The translations under genes and the position numbers were made by a program. A stretch of 56,132 bases of DNA from Gammaproteobacteria bacterium (lineage in GTDB: Bacteria; Pseudomonadota; Gammaproteobacteria; Eutrophobiales; Eutrophobiaceae): assembly GCA_028281365.1 (NCBI GenBank), contig JANQJZ010000040.1:1-56132 (forward strand), in the 5' to 3' direction. Of this stretch, positions 9,623 through 18,700 are shown piece after piece. The notes under the pieces were generated by a model, which ran no database searches, was not told where the DNA came from, and saw nothing but the letters and a program-made list of their open reading frames with translations. Within the stretch, counting starts at the first letter, position 1, and every line of letters starts with the position of its first letter.

Positions 9623-10747
9623 CTATTTAATAGGTCCAGGTGCCTCAACCTGCTCCATCAGGTCATTATTCCATTTACCTTCAACAGAGACATGCCCTGC
9701 TGCACCCAACATAATAGCCTCTATCAAATTATGATTAACATAGGCGTAAAGACCCGGTTGTTTGAAAGTATATAAAGCTGCGACAGCTTCACCACCGAAA
9801 ACCGGCCAGGTCTCACGGTGAGTCATGGGCGCATCGTTAAAAGAGCCACCATGCCAAAACAGATCAGCATGACCACCGATCAGATGAACACGTGTATCAC
9901 GATTTGCCTGAGAATGTACAAATAATACCGTCTCGCCTACTTTGGCTTGCATGGCGTTCTCACCGGTCAAAGCACCCACTTTGCCATTAAACGTAATATG
10001 GCTGGGAGTCAGGCCTTTCATGACATTTAACGTATCACCCATTGCTGCTACAGGTGATTTGTAACGTTTGAAATTGCCTTTACTATCTTTAGGAATATAC
10101 CAATCCTGTTCGCCAATATAGTAAGCACGATCATATTTAACAGACTTGCCTTTTTCGTCTTTCAGTCCATCACGAGGTAATACCATTATGGCTCCGTTCA
10201 TCCCTGTAACGACATGATAAGGAATCATTGTGCCTCCCGGTGCACAGTGATAGACATAGGTACCAACCCGGTCAGCTTTCCAACGTAGTTTTACCTGTTG
10301 ACCAGGTGCAACATGCGTTAAACCTCCCCCACCCAATGCACCAGTTGATGAATGGAAATCGATATTATGCGTCATAACATTAGTTTTAGGGTTTTTAAGC
10401 GTTAGCTCAACCTGATCCCCTTCGTGTACGATAATCAATGGACCAGGATTAGTACCATCAAACGTCATCGCTTGTGCAAAAACACCTTTAGAAATTTCTA
10501 TTTCCTTTTCTTCGATCGTCATCTCGATCTCGACAATCCTGGGTCCGCCACTTGCGACCTGTTCATGCTTGGGTGCAAAAGGTGGAGCAACCAGTTCCTG
10601 TTTGACCCGTTCCATGCCTTTAAGATTAGCTTGTACGCCAACTTCCATACCCTCTAATCCACCTTCGGCAAAAACAGAGATTGGGAATGTAACAATTGAA
10701 GCTACGATGAATAATGATTTAATAGGATATGTAAATAAATTTCTCAT
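9623..10747 (-). CDS. nirK: Copper-containing nitrite reductase
   Basis: NirK reduces nitrite to NO in the periplasm with electrons from a cupredoxin or cytochrome c. The chosen ATG at 10747 gives 374 residues. GAGGTACGAG precedes it, while the ATG at 10759 overlaps that ribosome site. A signal peptide ends at VFA (about 27). Two cupredoxin domains follow. Type 1 copper ligands are H127 (THNIDFH), C168 (HCAPGGT), H178 (PYH) and M183 (GMNG). Type 2 ligands are H132, H167 and H293 (GGHADLFWH), with catalytic D130. No C-terminal cytochrome or N-terminal cupredoxin extension is seen. It heads an operon with the secreted unknown and sco and has a Dnr-type box upstream. Confidence 0.97.
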   Translation of the reverse strand: MRNLFTYPIKSLFIVASIVTFPISVFAEGGLEGMEVGVQANLKGMERVKQELVAPPFAPKHEQVASGGPRIVEIEMTIEEKEIEISKGVFAQAMTFDGTNPGPLIIVHEGDQVELTLKNPKTNVMTHNIDFHSSTGALGGGGLTHVAPGQQVKLRWKADRVGTYVYHCAPGGTMIPYHVVTGMNGAIMVLPRDGLKDEKGKSVKYDRAYYIGEQDWYIPKDSKGNFKRYKSPVAAMGDTLNVMKGLTPSHITFNGKVGALTGENAMQAKVGETVLFVHSQANRDTRVHLIGGHADLFWHGGSFNDAPMTHRETWPVFGGEAVAALYTFKQPGLYAYVNHNLIEAIMLGAAGHVSVEGKWNNDLMEQVEAPGPIK

Positions 10748-10866
10748 CTCGTACCTCATTATGATTATTACTGGTTTTATAATTACCTCATTAAATACAA
10801 CAATACTGAACGCCTCTTCTAGCAGGGCTCATATTCAAAGTAAAGCACCAGCCCCCGATTATTTCC

Positions 10867-10880
10867 TTGATCCAAGTCAA
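10867..10880 (-). promoter_or_regulatory. Dnr-type box upstream of nirK
   Basis: TTGATCCAAGTCAA on the plus strand reads TTGACTTGGATCAA toward nirK, with half-sites at Fnr-family spacing. A TTTACT -10 candidate (10844 to 10839) begins 22 bases downstream. The resulting leader before nirK is about 85-90 bases. No forward gene starts here, so the site is assigned to nirK. Confidence 0.7.
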
Positions 10881-10996
10881 GTCGGAGGTTCTGATCAATT
10901 CGATGCTGTTTTATTAGGGGTTTATTAAGCTATGCCAGCTAAAATTAAGGTAGAAAAACTAATCGGTTTATTGATTATGGGACAAACAGCTCTTAA

Positions 10997-11680
10997 TTAG
11001 TCTGGACTATTGATAAATTGTTGCAGACTATCAATATCTTCAAAAACGATATGACCACTTCTATCTGAACTGACTCCATATTCAGCTAACTGATTGAATG
11101 CTCGGGATAATGTACCAGGTTGTATTCCCAAATGTGCCGCCAATACTGTTTTATTAAATGGTAGATCGACAATTTTTTGTTGAGGGTTTTCTTCCAATAA
11201 TCCCAATAGAAAAATTGCCAGTCGCTTGGGAACGGCCATGGTCTTGTATTGTTCGAACTCATTGATAAGTGTATTTAGTTGACCAGACAAACGTGCAATC
11301 ATGCGCATGGCAATATCCGGGTCATCCTGTATCATTTTTTTCAAGGAAGATACCCTGATTTCAAGAAGGTCACAGGAAGAAGCTGCATAAGCACTAGCTG
11401 GATATCGTCCCATAACTATTGCTGCGGGTTCGGCAAAACTTTCTCCCTCCTTAAATACATGCAATACCGATTGTTCTGCATTCTGGTTTTCTTTTACGAT
11501 TGCGACCCAGCCACTGATGACCAGAAAAAATGCATTAGCTTCATTACCCTGGCAAAAGATAACATCGTCTTTTTTAAACGATATGATTTTAGACTTATTA
11601 CAAATTTGTTCGACATGTGATTCATCCAACCCATTAAAAAAAGTTGCTCTTTGCAATGTCTTTATGATTTGGGTATTCAT
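10997..11680 (-). CDS. Crp/Fnr-family regulator, Dnr/NnrR type
   Basis: This is a 227-residue transcription factor with an N-terminal cyclic-nucleotide-binding-like beta-roll (about 15-125), a long dimerisation helix, and a C-terminal winged helix. The recognition helix LGIQPGTLSRAF (about 180-191) ends in T-L-S-R, as in Fnr and Dnr proteins that read TTGA half-sites. It lacks the N-terminal cysteine cluster of Fnr, so it should not carry an iron-sulphur cluster. Dnr proteins of this kind sense NO through haem. Its position 250 bases from nirK and the three matching boxes in the window make it the probable regulator of the nir/nor genes. It lies 29 bases downstream of the transglycosylase gene. 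Confidence 0.88.
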   Translation of the reverse strand: MNTQIIKTLQRATFFNGLDESHVEQICNKSKIISFKKDDVIFCQGNEANAFFLVISGWVAIVKENQNAEQSVLHVFKEGESFAEPAAIVMGRYPASAYAASSCDLLEIRVSSLKKMIQDDPDIAMRMIARLSGQLNTLINEFEQYKTMAVPKRLAIFLLGLLEENPQQKIVDLPFNKTVLAAHLGIQPGTLSRAFNQLAEYGVSSDRSGHIVFEDIDSLQQFINSPD

Positions 11681-11709
11681 ATTATTTTGAAGTTGCTAAA
11701 TATAGATAC

Positions 11710-12318
11710 TTAACTCATGGTATTGCGGTATTTCTTATAGTACTTAATAACTTTGTTCACATAGTTACGAGTTTCTTTATAAGGCGGGATTTTGTTACCG
11801 TATTTTTTAACAGCACCTTCACCAGCATTGTATGCTGCTAATGCAAGAATAACGTTATTATCAAACAGCTTTAATAAATCGCGTAAGTAGCGTGATCCGC
11901 CATAAATATTCTGCTTTGGATTTCGACGATTGCTCACACCATAGCGCTTTGCTGTCTCCGGCATTAATTGCATTAACCCGACAGCACCAGCACGTGAGAT
12001 TGCATTCGGATTGTAAGACGACTCCGCAGTAATAACAGCGTGTAATAATGTATGCGGCAATTTATAGAGTCGGGCAACACTACGGATAGTAGGATCATAT
12101 TTCTTCTGGTTTTTTGCCCAATTAAAGTTTTTCGGTACCTTGGCTTCTTCCCAACCCTTCCAGGTTTTAACCAGGCGTTTATAACCACTGTGCCTGGGTT
12201 TATCCGTAAGGATGACGCGGCCATATTTATCAACATATTTATAAATATCTGCCTGAGCGGGCAAAGCAAATAAGAATAGGAAAATAATGTAAACGAATGT
12301 CTTGTTTAGTTTTAACAT
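11710..12318 (-). CDS. DUF4124 plus lytic transglycosylase (SLT) domain protein
   Basis: This enzyme cleaves the peptidoglycan glycan strand to give 1,6-anhydro ends. From the ATG at 12318 it has 202 residues. A signal peptide ends in PAQA. A short DUF4124 domain follows (YKYVDKYGRVILTDKP). The SLT catalytic domain begins about residue 65: the catalytic glutamate is in AVITAESSYNPNAISRAGA, followed by GLMQLMPETA and LALAAYNAGEGAVKKYG. An in-frame TTG at 12360 would add 14 residues before the signal peptide and is rejected. It lies 44 bases downstream of pgpA. Confidence 0.92.
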   Translation of the reverse strand: MLKLNKTFVYIIFLFLFALPAQADIYKYVDKYGRVILTDKPRHSGYKRLVKTWKGWEEAKVPKNFNWAKNQKKYDPTIRSVARLYKLPHTLLHAVITAESSYNPNAISRAGAVGLMQLMPETAKRYGVSNRRNPKQNIYGGSRYLRDLLKLFDNNVILALAAYNAGEGAVKKYGNKIPPYKETRNYVNKVIKYYKKYRNTMS

Positions 12319-12362
12319 TTGATCCGTTTTCTTAAATCTATATTTAGGTAATTCCTGCAACT

Positions 12363-12851
12363 TTATAACAAATATAGAGTTATTTGAATAATTATTAATG
12401 AAAAAAGCCCTGCAATTACATCATCCAGCATTATCCCCAGCCCCCCTTTCATCCTCTTATCCACCATGGATATCGGCCATGGCTTCAGGATATCGAACAC
12501 CCGGAACAATATAAATCCAAGCAATATCCACAGCCACTGTTTAGGCACCATAAATAATGTAATAAATATGCCCACAATTTCATCCCACACTATGGCCGGG
12601 TGGTCATGAACCTCCAATGCCTTGGCAGTTGCCGAACACAGAAAGATACCCAGTAGTAGTGCGATGATGACAATGGCCAGATAGATTTTCCAATCTACAA
12701 CTGGCAATAAGATGAACAAACCAACACCAACCAGACTACCCAGGGTTCCTGGTAATTTTGGCACCAAACCGCTACCGAAACCTAAAGACAATAAATGTAC
12801 AGGGTTCAATAATAAACTGGCAGGAACTTGTGCTTTATTGTTATTGTCCAT
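12363..12851 (-). CDS. pgpA: Phosphatidylglycerophosphatase A
   Basis: PgpA dephosphorylates phosphatidylglycerophosphate to phosphatidylglycerol in the inner membrane. The protein has 162 residues from the ATG at 12851. The family opening LLSLGFGSGLVPKLPGTLGS is at about 16-35. The acidic motif IVWDEIVGIFITL (about 83-95) and a late FRVFDILKPWPI follow. Four membrane helices are predicted. An in-frame ATG at 12902 would overlap the divergent gene start at 12901 and add residues outside the family, so 12851 is preferred. Confidence 0.93.
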   Translation of the reverse strand: MDNNNKAQVPASLLLNPVHLLSLGFGSGLVPKLPGTLGSLVGVGLFILLPVVDWKIYLAIVIIALLLGIFLCSATAKALEVHDHPAIVWDEIVGIFITLFMVPKQWLWILLGFILFRVFDILKPWPISMVDKRMKGGLGIMLDDVIAGLFSLIIIQITLYLL

Positions 12852-12900
12852 TTTTGTATCAGATATAATGAGATAACAGTCTAACCGATATCTATTTAAC

Positions 12901-13275
12901 ATGCGTATAGTTGCAATAGCATTATTGTTCTCTTATACAACTTGTTTCGCTGGTGAGGCAGATGTGCTTTCCGCTGAAGTAGAACATTCCGGTGGTAATT
13001 ATTATCACATCAAGGCGACAGTTAAACATAATGATGAGAATTGGGATCATTTTGCCGCGTCCTGGGAAGTGCTGGATCAGGATGGCAATATCCTGGGCGT
13101 TCGTGTGTTACGACACCCACATATTAGAGAACAACCCTTTACACGGGAATTGACTGTTGAAATTCCTGACCATATCGAAAATATTACCATTAGAGCTTAT
13201 GATTTGATTCACCATTACGGCGGTAAAGAATTTACATTGAAGATTAAAAAAGGAAATAACGATGAAGTTAAATAA
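12901..13275 (+). CDS. Small secreted protein of unknown function
   Basis: The function is not recognised. The protein has 124 residues with a short signal peptide (about 1-17, ending CFAG). The mature chain is beta-rich: EVEHSGGNYYHIKATVKHND, FAASWEVLDQDGNILG and FTRELTVEIPDHIENITIRA. This is the look of a single Ig-like or copper-chaperone-like beta sandwich. Histidines are frequent (11 in the chain), so metal binding is conceivable but unproven. Its last 14 bases overlap the next gene, the secreted methyltransferase-like protein, pointing to a shared transcript. Confidence 0.75.
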   Translation: MRIVAIALLFSYTTCFAGEADVLSAEVEHSGGNYYHIKATVKHNDENWDHFAASWEVLDQDGNILGVRVLRHPHIREQPFTRELTVEIPDHIENITIRAYDLIHHYGGKEFTLKIKKGNNDEVK

Positions 13276-14089
13276 AACCCTAACCATCCTATCCACCCTG
13301 TTGCTTAACTTTATTTTTATTACTCAGCTACATGCTGATACACATGCAACAGAAGCACTAGTTGAACAAGCCATGCAAGGTAATCACCGAAGTGAACAAA
13401 ATAAAGCACGTGATGTTTACCGTCACCCCAAAGAAACGTTAATGTTTTTTGGTATTAGACCGGATATGAAAGTATTGGAGATTTTACCAGGGCGTGGCTG
13501 GTATACAGAAATATTGGCTCCGGTATTAAAAGATAAAGGACAACTCACCGTTGCCAGTTTTGGTGAAAACCATCCTAATGATTATTTGCGTGGTATTCAT
13601 AACGATTTTACCAGCTATCTTGATAGTAATCCTGAACTATATGGTAAAGTTAAACGTGAACTATTTGAAAACAATGGTCACTTGAGGAAAATCCCTGATA
13701 ATTCTCAAGACATGGTTGTTACCTTTAGAAATACGCATAACTGGATCCGTTATGGTGGAATTGAAAGTACTTATCAGTCATTTCATCGCGTGTTAAAGAA
13801 AGGTGGCATACTTGGTGTTGTACAGCACCGTGCCAATAAAGGAAGTGATCCTAAACAAAGTGCAGAAAAAGGTTACGTACCACAATCCTATCTAACCAAA
13901 TTGATTGAAAGTATGGGGTTTGAACTGGTTGATGTGTCAGAGATTAATGCTAACCCGAAAGATACTAAAGACCATCCAAAAGGTGTCTGGACTTTACCAC
14001 CTAGTTACCGTCTAAAAGATGTTGACAAGGCAAAATATACTGCCATTGGTGAAAGTGATCGTATGACTTTACGTTTTATAAAACTTTGA
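13262..14089 (+). CDS. Exported methyltransferase-like protein (COG4798 type)
   Basis: The 275-residue protein begins with a signal peptide (about 1-25, ending LHADT). It continues as a class I SAM-methyltransferase fold: YRHPKETLMFFGIRPDMKVL, then LEILPGRGWYTEILAP (the glycine-rich SAM loop) and later VVTFRNTHNWI and LKKGGILGVVQH. It resembles the family of predicted exported methyltransferases. An exported SAM-dependent enzyme is puzzling because SAM is cytoplasmic, so its real activity is uncertain. AAGGAAATAACG gives a good ribosome site inside the end of the preceding gene. Its TGA overlaps the TTG start of the DUF423 gene. Confidence 0.85.
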   Translation: MKLNKTLTILSTLLLNFIFITQLHADTHATEALVEQAMQGNHRSEQNKARDVYRHPKETLMFFGIRPDMKVLEILPGRGWYTEILAPVLKDKGQLTVASFGENHPNDYLRGIHNDFTSYLDSNPELYGKVKRELFENNGHLRKIPDNSQDMVVTFRNTHNWIRYGGIESTYQSFHRVLKKGGILGVVQHRANKGSDPKQSAEKGYVPQSYLTKLIESMGFELVDVSEINANPKDTKDHPKGVWTLPPSYRLKDVDKAKYTAIGESDRMTLRFIKL

Positions 14090-14475
14090 CAGAAATAAAC
14101 CTGACAGCGAAACTCTTTTTACTGCTTGGCGGTATTAATGCCCTGCTGGCCGTTATCATGGGTGCCTTTGGTGCCCATGCACTGAAGGTCAGACTCGATG
14201 AAGCTTTATTAAAAGTTTATCAAACTGGTAGTGAATATCATTTCTATCATGCCCTGGGCCTGGTCTTATTGGGTGTGTTAGCTATTAATATCCCGATAAA
14301 TATCTGGCTCAAGATATCGGGCTGGTCAATGCTGGTTGGTATAATATTGTTTAGCGGTAGTCTTTATCTATTAAGTATTTTTAACTTACGTTGGCTGGGG
14401 ATGGTGACTCCCGCAGGTGGTTTATTATTTATTATTGCCTGGATAAGTTTAATTATTGCCGTACTTAAGCAATAA
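14086..14475 (+). CDS. DUF423 family membrane protein
   Basis: This small inner-membrane protein belongs to a widespread family (E. coli YgdD) of unknown function. It has 129 residues and four membrane helices. Signatures are LGGINALLAVIMGAFGAHAL at about 13-32, then EYHFYHALGLVLLG and the late WLGMVTPAGG. The start is a TTG at 14086 overlapping the TGA of the preceding gene, typical of translational coupling. No in-frame ATG fits the family length. Confidence 0.9.
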   Translation: MTEINLTAKLFLLLGGINALLAVIMGAFGAHALKVRLDEALLKVYQTGSEYHFYHALGLVLLGVLAINIPINIWLKISGWSMLVGIILFSGSLYLLSIFNLRWLGMVTPAGGLLFIIAWISLIIAVLKQ

Positions 14476-14481
14476 TCTCAC

Positions 14482-14808
14482 ATGAAATTATTATTTATAG
14501 CATTTTCTATTTATCTCATACCAACCTCATGTCTTGCAGATGAATTGGATGAAAAGATTGATAAGGCCTGTCTTCGTCATGCAATATCACTGGTTTCGCA
14601 ATTTAAATCGGATTCTGTTATTGAATTGAATCAACAACAGTCCGATAAAATTTTGAAGATCGCAACTGAATCATGTAAAAATAATTTTAGAAGCGCATTT
14701 AATGAAAATACACAGGAAGATGATGATTCAGACTGGTTGACTGACAATATATTAAATAGTGAAGTAGAGCGAAAAGCAGGAAATAAACGTTTAATGAAAC
14801 GGCGTTAG
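14482..14808 (+). CDS. Small secreted acidic protein of unknown function
   Basis: The function is not recognised. The 108-residue product has a signal peptide (about 1-19, ending SCLA). A helical mature region follows, with two cysteines that could form a disulphide (KACLRHAI and ATESCKNNF). An acidic patch (NTQEDDDSDW) and a basic tail (KRLMKRR) come after. It is the last forward gene here, 6 bases after DUF423, and converges with the YkvA-type gene, overlapping it by 4 bases. Confidence 0.7.
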   Translation: MKLLFIAFSIYLIPTSCLADELDEKIDKACLRHAISLVSQFKSDSVIELNQQQSDKILKIATESCKNNFRSAFNENTQEDDDSDWLTDNILNSEVERKAGNKRLMKRR

Positions 14809-15146
14809 ATCAATTGTATTAACATGTAGCTACAATAAATAAACGCGGACCACACACATATAATAATCATCACACCTAAAACTTTAAGATCACTATTAAT
14901 AAGTTCTTCCGTGTTTATATTTGACATAGAAACTTTTACTTCTTCAGGAATTAAACGCACTACCAAACTGTAAGCAACAGGAACCAGAATAAGCTCATCG
15001 AGCAAACCCACTACAGGGATAAAGTCCGGAATTAGATCAATAGGACTGATAACATACGCCAGGGTCATTATCACGATTGCCTTTGCGTACCAGGGTGTCC
15101 TGTGATCACGCATGGCGAATACTAATAATGTAATTCTGTCTTTCAT
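14805..15146 (-). CDS. YkvA family (DUF1232) membrane protein
   Basis: The 113-residue protein has the DUF1232 core: TPWYAKAIVIMTLAYVISPI followed by DLIPDFIPVVGLLDELILVP (about 18-57). A C-terminal hydrophobic helix follows (about 90-110). The function of the family is unknown. It lies 9 bases downstream of batD on the same strand and may be read through from the Bat transcript. Confidence 0.9.
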   Translation of the reverse strand: MKDRITLLVFAMRDHRTPWYAKAIVIMTLAYVISPIDLIPDFIPVVGLLDELILVPVAYSLVVRLIPEEVKVSMSNINTEELINSDLKVLGVMIIICVWSAFIYCSYMLIQLI

Positions 15147-15155
15147 GCCTTACGG

Positions 15156-16862
15156 TCAAGTTCTATACAGGGGTTCAAGTTTTCCAATTGGTTCAGCTTT
15201 GTTTTTTTTCTGTTTAGCTATTTTTTCTATCATGTTCAACAATTCTGCACCATTCCATTGTCCTGTTGCCTTACCGTATAGATGATTGTTCAGGTCATCC
15301 AAAACATTGTGTATATCAACATCCTTGAACTTTTTTATCTGACCAATACTATTAATATTAGCATCAGGCCAATTCGCCCTCGCCCAAAGTAACAGATTAT
15401 CTTTTGTTATATGTGGATCATTCCGCTTACATGACTGCCTGAGTTTTTTCAGGTAATTACCAGTCTTATCTGCTGAATTTACTTTTTCTTTTTTCGTATC
15501 AGTTTTATTACCACTTCGCCACCACATAAATACCGTTAATAACCATAATATAAATAAACCTATACTAACCCATTGCCAGTTGGGTAATGTAGAAAATGTT
15601 TGCGTATCTATGGCACTATCAACCTTAGTATTATTATTTTCTATTGCGACAAATTCGTTTTCCGGTTCAGGACTTATATTTTGGTCTTCAATATTACCCG
15701 TAGCTGTTGCATCAACTTGTATATATCTTTCCGGTAATTCGGCAATTTCCATTTTGTCTTTAGAAGTATTCCACCAGGGGATTTTAATAGCGGGTAATAA
15801 ATACTTCCCTCCTTCTGTCGGGATTATCGCCATCTTCTCCTGCCGTAAGCCTATAAGGCCGCTTGAAGCAAGCGATTCCTCGAACTTTGGTTGATCAGGG
15901 TATTGCTTTAATTCTTTCGGGAGAGCGCTATTTATCGCAGGTAACTGACTCGCAGCCAGACCGGATGCCCGCACTGATAATGTCCGGGTAGTAGCTTCAC
16001 CAAGTTTTAATTTACCCGGATCAATTGACCATTGTTCCTGTATGTTTAATTCACTGGCCGGTAACCAGGTATCACCGGTAAAACTGTCTGGTATTGGTTT
16101 TACATTGAGTTTTATCTTCCTGGATCGTTTTGCAATCGATTTTGGTCGCGGGCCAAAGGGATCAAAATAAAAAAAACCACCACCGCCTGTCTGTCCCTGG
16201 AAGATAACCGGCTCAATATTTAATTCACCACTTACCTGCGGGAAGATGGCATATTGCCGTTCGATAACGACATAGCGTTTACCATTTTTTCGGGTTTCGT
16301 AACTTTTATCTTCACCCAGCCTTTCAATTACGACCTGGCCGCCACTAATCTTCGGCTCCGATAAACTGGCGTTATCTGTTACAACTGCACGATACAACTT
16401 AACCTTATAAACAATCTGGGCCTGAACATAAGGTGAATCAGTATTTACACCGACATCGATAAAAATGTCATCTGTTTTTTTATTCTTTGTAACAGGTGTG
16501 CCGGCTACAACTTTAATTGACTGGGGCTTACTCAATTCTTTTCCAAATCGGATAGAGGGGATGCCAATAATGCCTGTTTTATTTGTGATCATAGTCAATA
16601 TCCATTGCTGTGAATAACTAATATCACCATTAACGATCTTGGTATGACTGCGTTGACTACTATTTAATACGGTAAACTCTTTATTTAATGGAGAGAAATC
16701 CGGTTTTGTCGTGATCTTCCTGTCACTTTCAAATATCAATCTAAACGATTCATCGGCGACAATCGGACTATGATCGACACTCACCGTAACCTTTGCTAAA
16801 ACAATATGACCTGGCAGCAGTAATAATATTAGAGTTAATATTCTAAAAATCATTTTTACCAA
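15156..16862 (-). CDS. batD: BatD oxygen-tolerance protein
   Basis: Bat proteins form a periplasm-facing, VWA-based complex linked to stress tolerance; the biochemical role is unclear. The 568-residue BatD has a signal peptide (about 1-23). A long run of beta-rich domains carries the family's opening (VSVDHSPIVADESFRLIFES) and the repeated segments of the BatD ectodomain. One membrane helix lies at about 428-447 (WVSIGLFILWLLTVFMWW), with a basic cytoplasmic tail. Its start overlaps the end of batBC by 7 bases, so it belongs to the MoxR/Bat operon. Confidence 0.9.
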   Translation of the reverse strand: MVKMIFRILTLILLLLPGHIVLAKVTVSVDHSPIVADESFRLIFESDRKITTKPDFSPLNKEFTVLNSSQRSHTKIVNGDISYSQQWILTMITNKTGIIGIPSIRFGKELSKPQSIKVVAGTPVTKNKKTDDIFIDVGVNTDSPYVQAQIVYKVKLYRAVVTDNASLSEPKISGGQVVIERLGEDKSYETRKNGKRYVVIERQYAIFPQVSGELNIEPVIFQGQTGGGGFFYFDPFGPRPKSIAKRSRKIKLNVKPIPDSFTGDTWLPASELNIQEQWSIDPGKLKLGEATTRTLSVRASGLAASQLPAINSALPKELKQYPDQPKFEESLASSGLIGLRQEKMAIIPTEGGKYLLPAIKIPWWNTSKDKMEIAELPERYIQVDATATGNIEDQNISPEPENEFVAIENNNTKVDSAIDTQTFSTLPNWQWVSIGLFILWLLTVFMWWRSGNKTDTKKEKVNSADKTGNYLKKLRQSCKRNDPHITKDNLLLWARANWPDANINSIGQIKKFKDVDIHNVLDDLNNHLYGKATGQWNGAELLNMIEKIAKQKKNKAEPIGKLEPLYRT

Positions 16863-18700
16863 TATTTTCCGGTTGTTGTTTGTCTTTTTTGTTGTTGATA
16901 TTGATATTTAAACTTTCGTCTTAAAAGTCCTGAAGGATCATCCGGTATACGCCTTAACCATTGCTCTGTCGCTTGTTGTTCTTCATCGAGTTCATTACTT
17001 GACTGTTGCGCTAATTGTCGTGTCTGATCCTCTGTTGTTTTTTCCTGTTGTTGTTCCTGCATTTTATTTTGATGCTGTTGTTCATCGCTTTCCTGATTCC
17101 TGGCTTGTTGTTCAGCTTCATCCTGACCACTTTGTTGTTGTGATTTTTGACTCTCAGCCTGTTGCTGTTGTTCGGAAGGTTGCGCCTGCTCTTGCTCAGA
17201 CTCACCACTTTCCTGTTGCGACTGTTGTGAATCTTGTTGACTGGAACCTGCTTGCTGTTCAGAGTCTTTTGATTGTGAGTCCTGTTGTTGATCCTGGTCA
17301 GATCCAGACTGTTGCTGGTTTTGCTGACTTTGTTGCTGTTGTTTTTCCAGTTCTTTTTCGATCAATTCCTTATTAAATTTGGCATCTTCGTGCCCGGGAC
17401 TTTGTCTTAAAACTGCATCATATGCAGCAAGTGCTTCTTCGTATTTACCTTGCCTGGCCATTGCATTGCCCCGGTTATACGTACTACGAATATCATTATC
17501 CTGACTCAATAATTCTTCTGCAGCTGCATAATCCCCTGCCTGATACTTTGCCGTTGCCTTCCAGTCTTTATTATCAAATAATTCTGACGCACGTTCTATC
17601 TGTTTGTTCTGCAAAGCTCGCATTGCCTGTTGATCTTTATTTAGCCAAAGATCATCCCACTCAATCGCAACTGCATCATCTGGTTGCATAATAATTATAC
17701 AAACAAGGATACCCAGATAACCTTTTCGAAATGAAAAAGCCATGATCGGGATAATCAATAATACTAACCATGGACCAAACTCCTGCCATCGGTCCGTATC
17801 GAATTCTGTTTCTTTTTTTTCACCTGATTCCTGTCCCTGGTTAAAAAACTGATTGAGATTAATTATATCTCCATCATTAATCTGACTATTTTGATAAAGA
17901 CCTCCTCCTCGATTAACCAGTTTACGTAAACCGTCTTTATCAAGTTTGGGAATAACAATCGATCCTTTACGGTCTTTTAAAAAATCACCACTATTTAATT
18001 TAACGGGCGCACCCTCTTCTGTACCGGTTGCCAGAATTGATATCTTGAAACCTTCATTATTTGCATTTGCAAAATCATCCTCAAATTTAATATCTACCTC
18101 ATCTGTAATAACCAGGATATGTCCATGGTTATGTCCTGCCTGCTTTAATAGTTCAGTTGCCTTGTCAATTGCTGCAGCGGTATTACTGCCAGGTGCTGGC
18201 ATAATATCCGGCGTTAATGCGGACAATTGCGACTTAATTGTTTTCGTATCATCCGTTAATGGTGTGACAGTAAATGCACCACCCGCATAGACAAGCAATG
18301 CTGTCTGTCCTTCTTTTCTTAAATCTAACAAATCCGAAATCTTGAATCGCGCCCTTTCCAGCCGCGAAGGTTTAATATCATCTGCATACATTGAATAGGA
18401 TAAATCCAATGCAATGACTAATGCAGACTCTTTCTGAAAAACCGGTTGCGGTAATTTTTCCCAGCTTGGACCAGCAAGTGCAATAACCGCTAATAAAATA
18501 GCCAGCAATAAATATATAAGGTGTATATTACGCCTTCTTCCCGATCGACCGACCAGGATATAAGGTAACAATGCCGGATCACAAACACTTTCCCAATGCC
18601 GGTTAACTAAATGCTGCTTCGCTAAAAACCATAGACATAGAATTAATGGTATTAACGCAATAAACCAATAGGGACGGATGAAATGAAAATCAGCCCACAT
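16856..18700 (-). CDS. BatB/BatC fusion: VWA, TPR and Gln-rich tail
   Basis: The 614-residue protein starts with two membrane helices (about 10-26 and 57-76). A VWA domain has the metal site LVIALDLSYSMYADDIKPS (D-x-S-x-S, about 90-108) and HILVITDEVD. Two more helices follow (about 311-344), then TPR repeats (AGDYAAAEELLSQ, GKYEEALAAYDAVLRQSPGH). The tail from about 458 to 590 is almost all Q, S, E and D and comes from CTG/TTG-rich DNA at about 17000-17350. Fusion of BatB and BatC is common in this phylum. The Gln-rich tail probably varies in length between strains. Confidence 0.9.
   Translation of the reverse strand: MWADFHFIRPYWFIALIPLILCLWFLAKQHLVNRHWESVCDPALLPYILVGRSGRRRNIHLIYLLLAILLAVIALAGPSWEKLPQPVFQKESALVIALDLSYSMYADDIKPSRLERARFKISDLLDLRKEGQTALLVYAGGAFTVTPLTDDTKTIKSQLSALTPDIMPAPGSNTAAAIDKATELLKQAGHNHGHILVITDEVDIKFEDDFANANNEGFKISILATGTEEGAPVKLNSGDFLKDRKGSIVIPKLDKDGLRKLVNRGGGLYQNSQINDGDIINLNQFFNQGQESGEKKETEFDTDRWQEFGPWLVLLIIPIMAFSFRKGYLGILVCIIIMQPDDAVAIEWDDLWLNKDQQAMRALQNKQIERASELFDNKDWKATAKYQAGDYAAAEELLSQDNDIRSTYNRGNAMARQGKYEEALAAYDAVLRQSPGHEDAKFNKELIEKELEKQQQQSQQNQQQSGSDQDQQQDSQSKDSEQQAGSSQQDSQQSQQESGESEQEQAQPSEQQQQAESQKSQQQSGQDEAEQQARNQESDEQQHQNKMQEQQQEKTTEDQTRQLAQQSSNELDEEQQATEQWLRRIPDDPSGLLRRKFKYQYQQQKRQTTTGKYW

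Noticed and set aside
10424-10928. Forward frames over the nirK 5' end and upstream region
   Set aside because: They cover the nirK signal-peptide region and the Dnr box, lack a ribosome site and resemble no protein.
17000-17350. Possible tandem-repeat or CRISPR locus
   Set aside because: The repetition follows glutamine codons within an open frame, with no spaced identical repeats.
16999-17376. Forward valine/phenylalanine-rich frame of 125 codons opposite the batBC tail
   Set aside because: It is produced by the CTG/TTG repeat bias of the Gln-rich tail and is not a gene.
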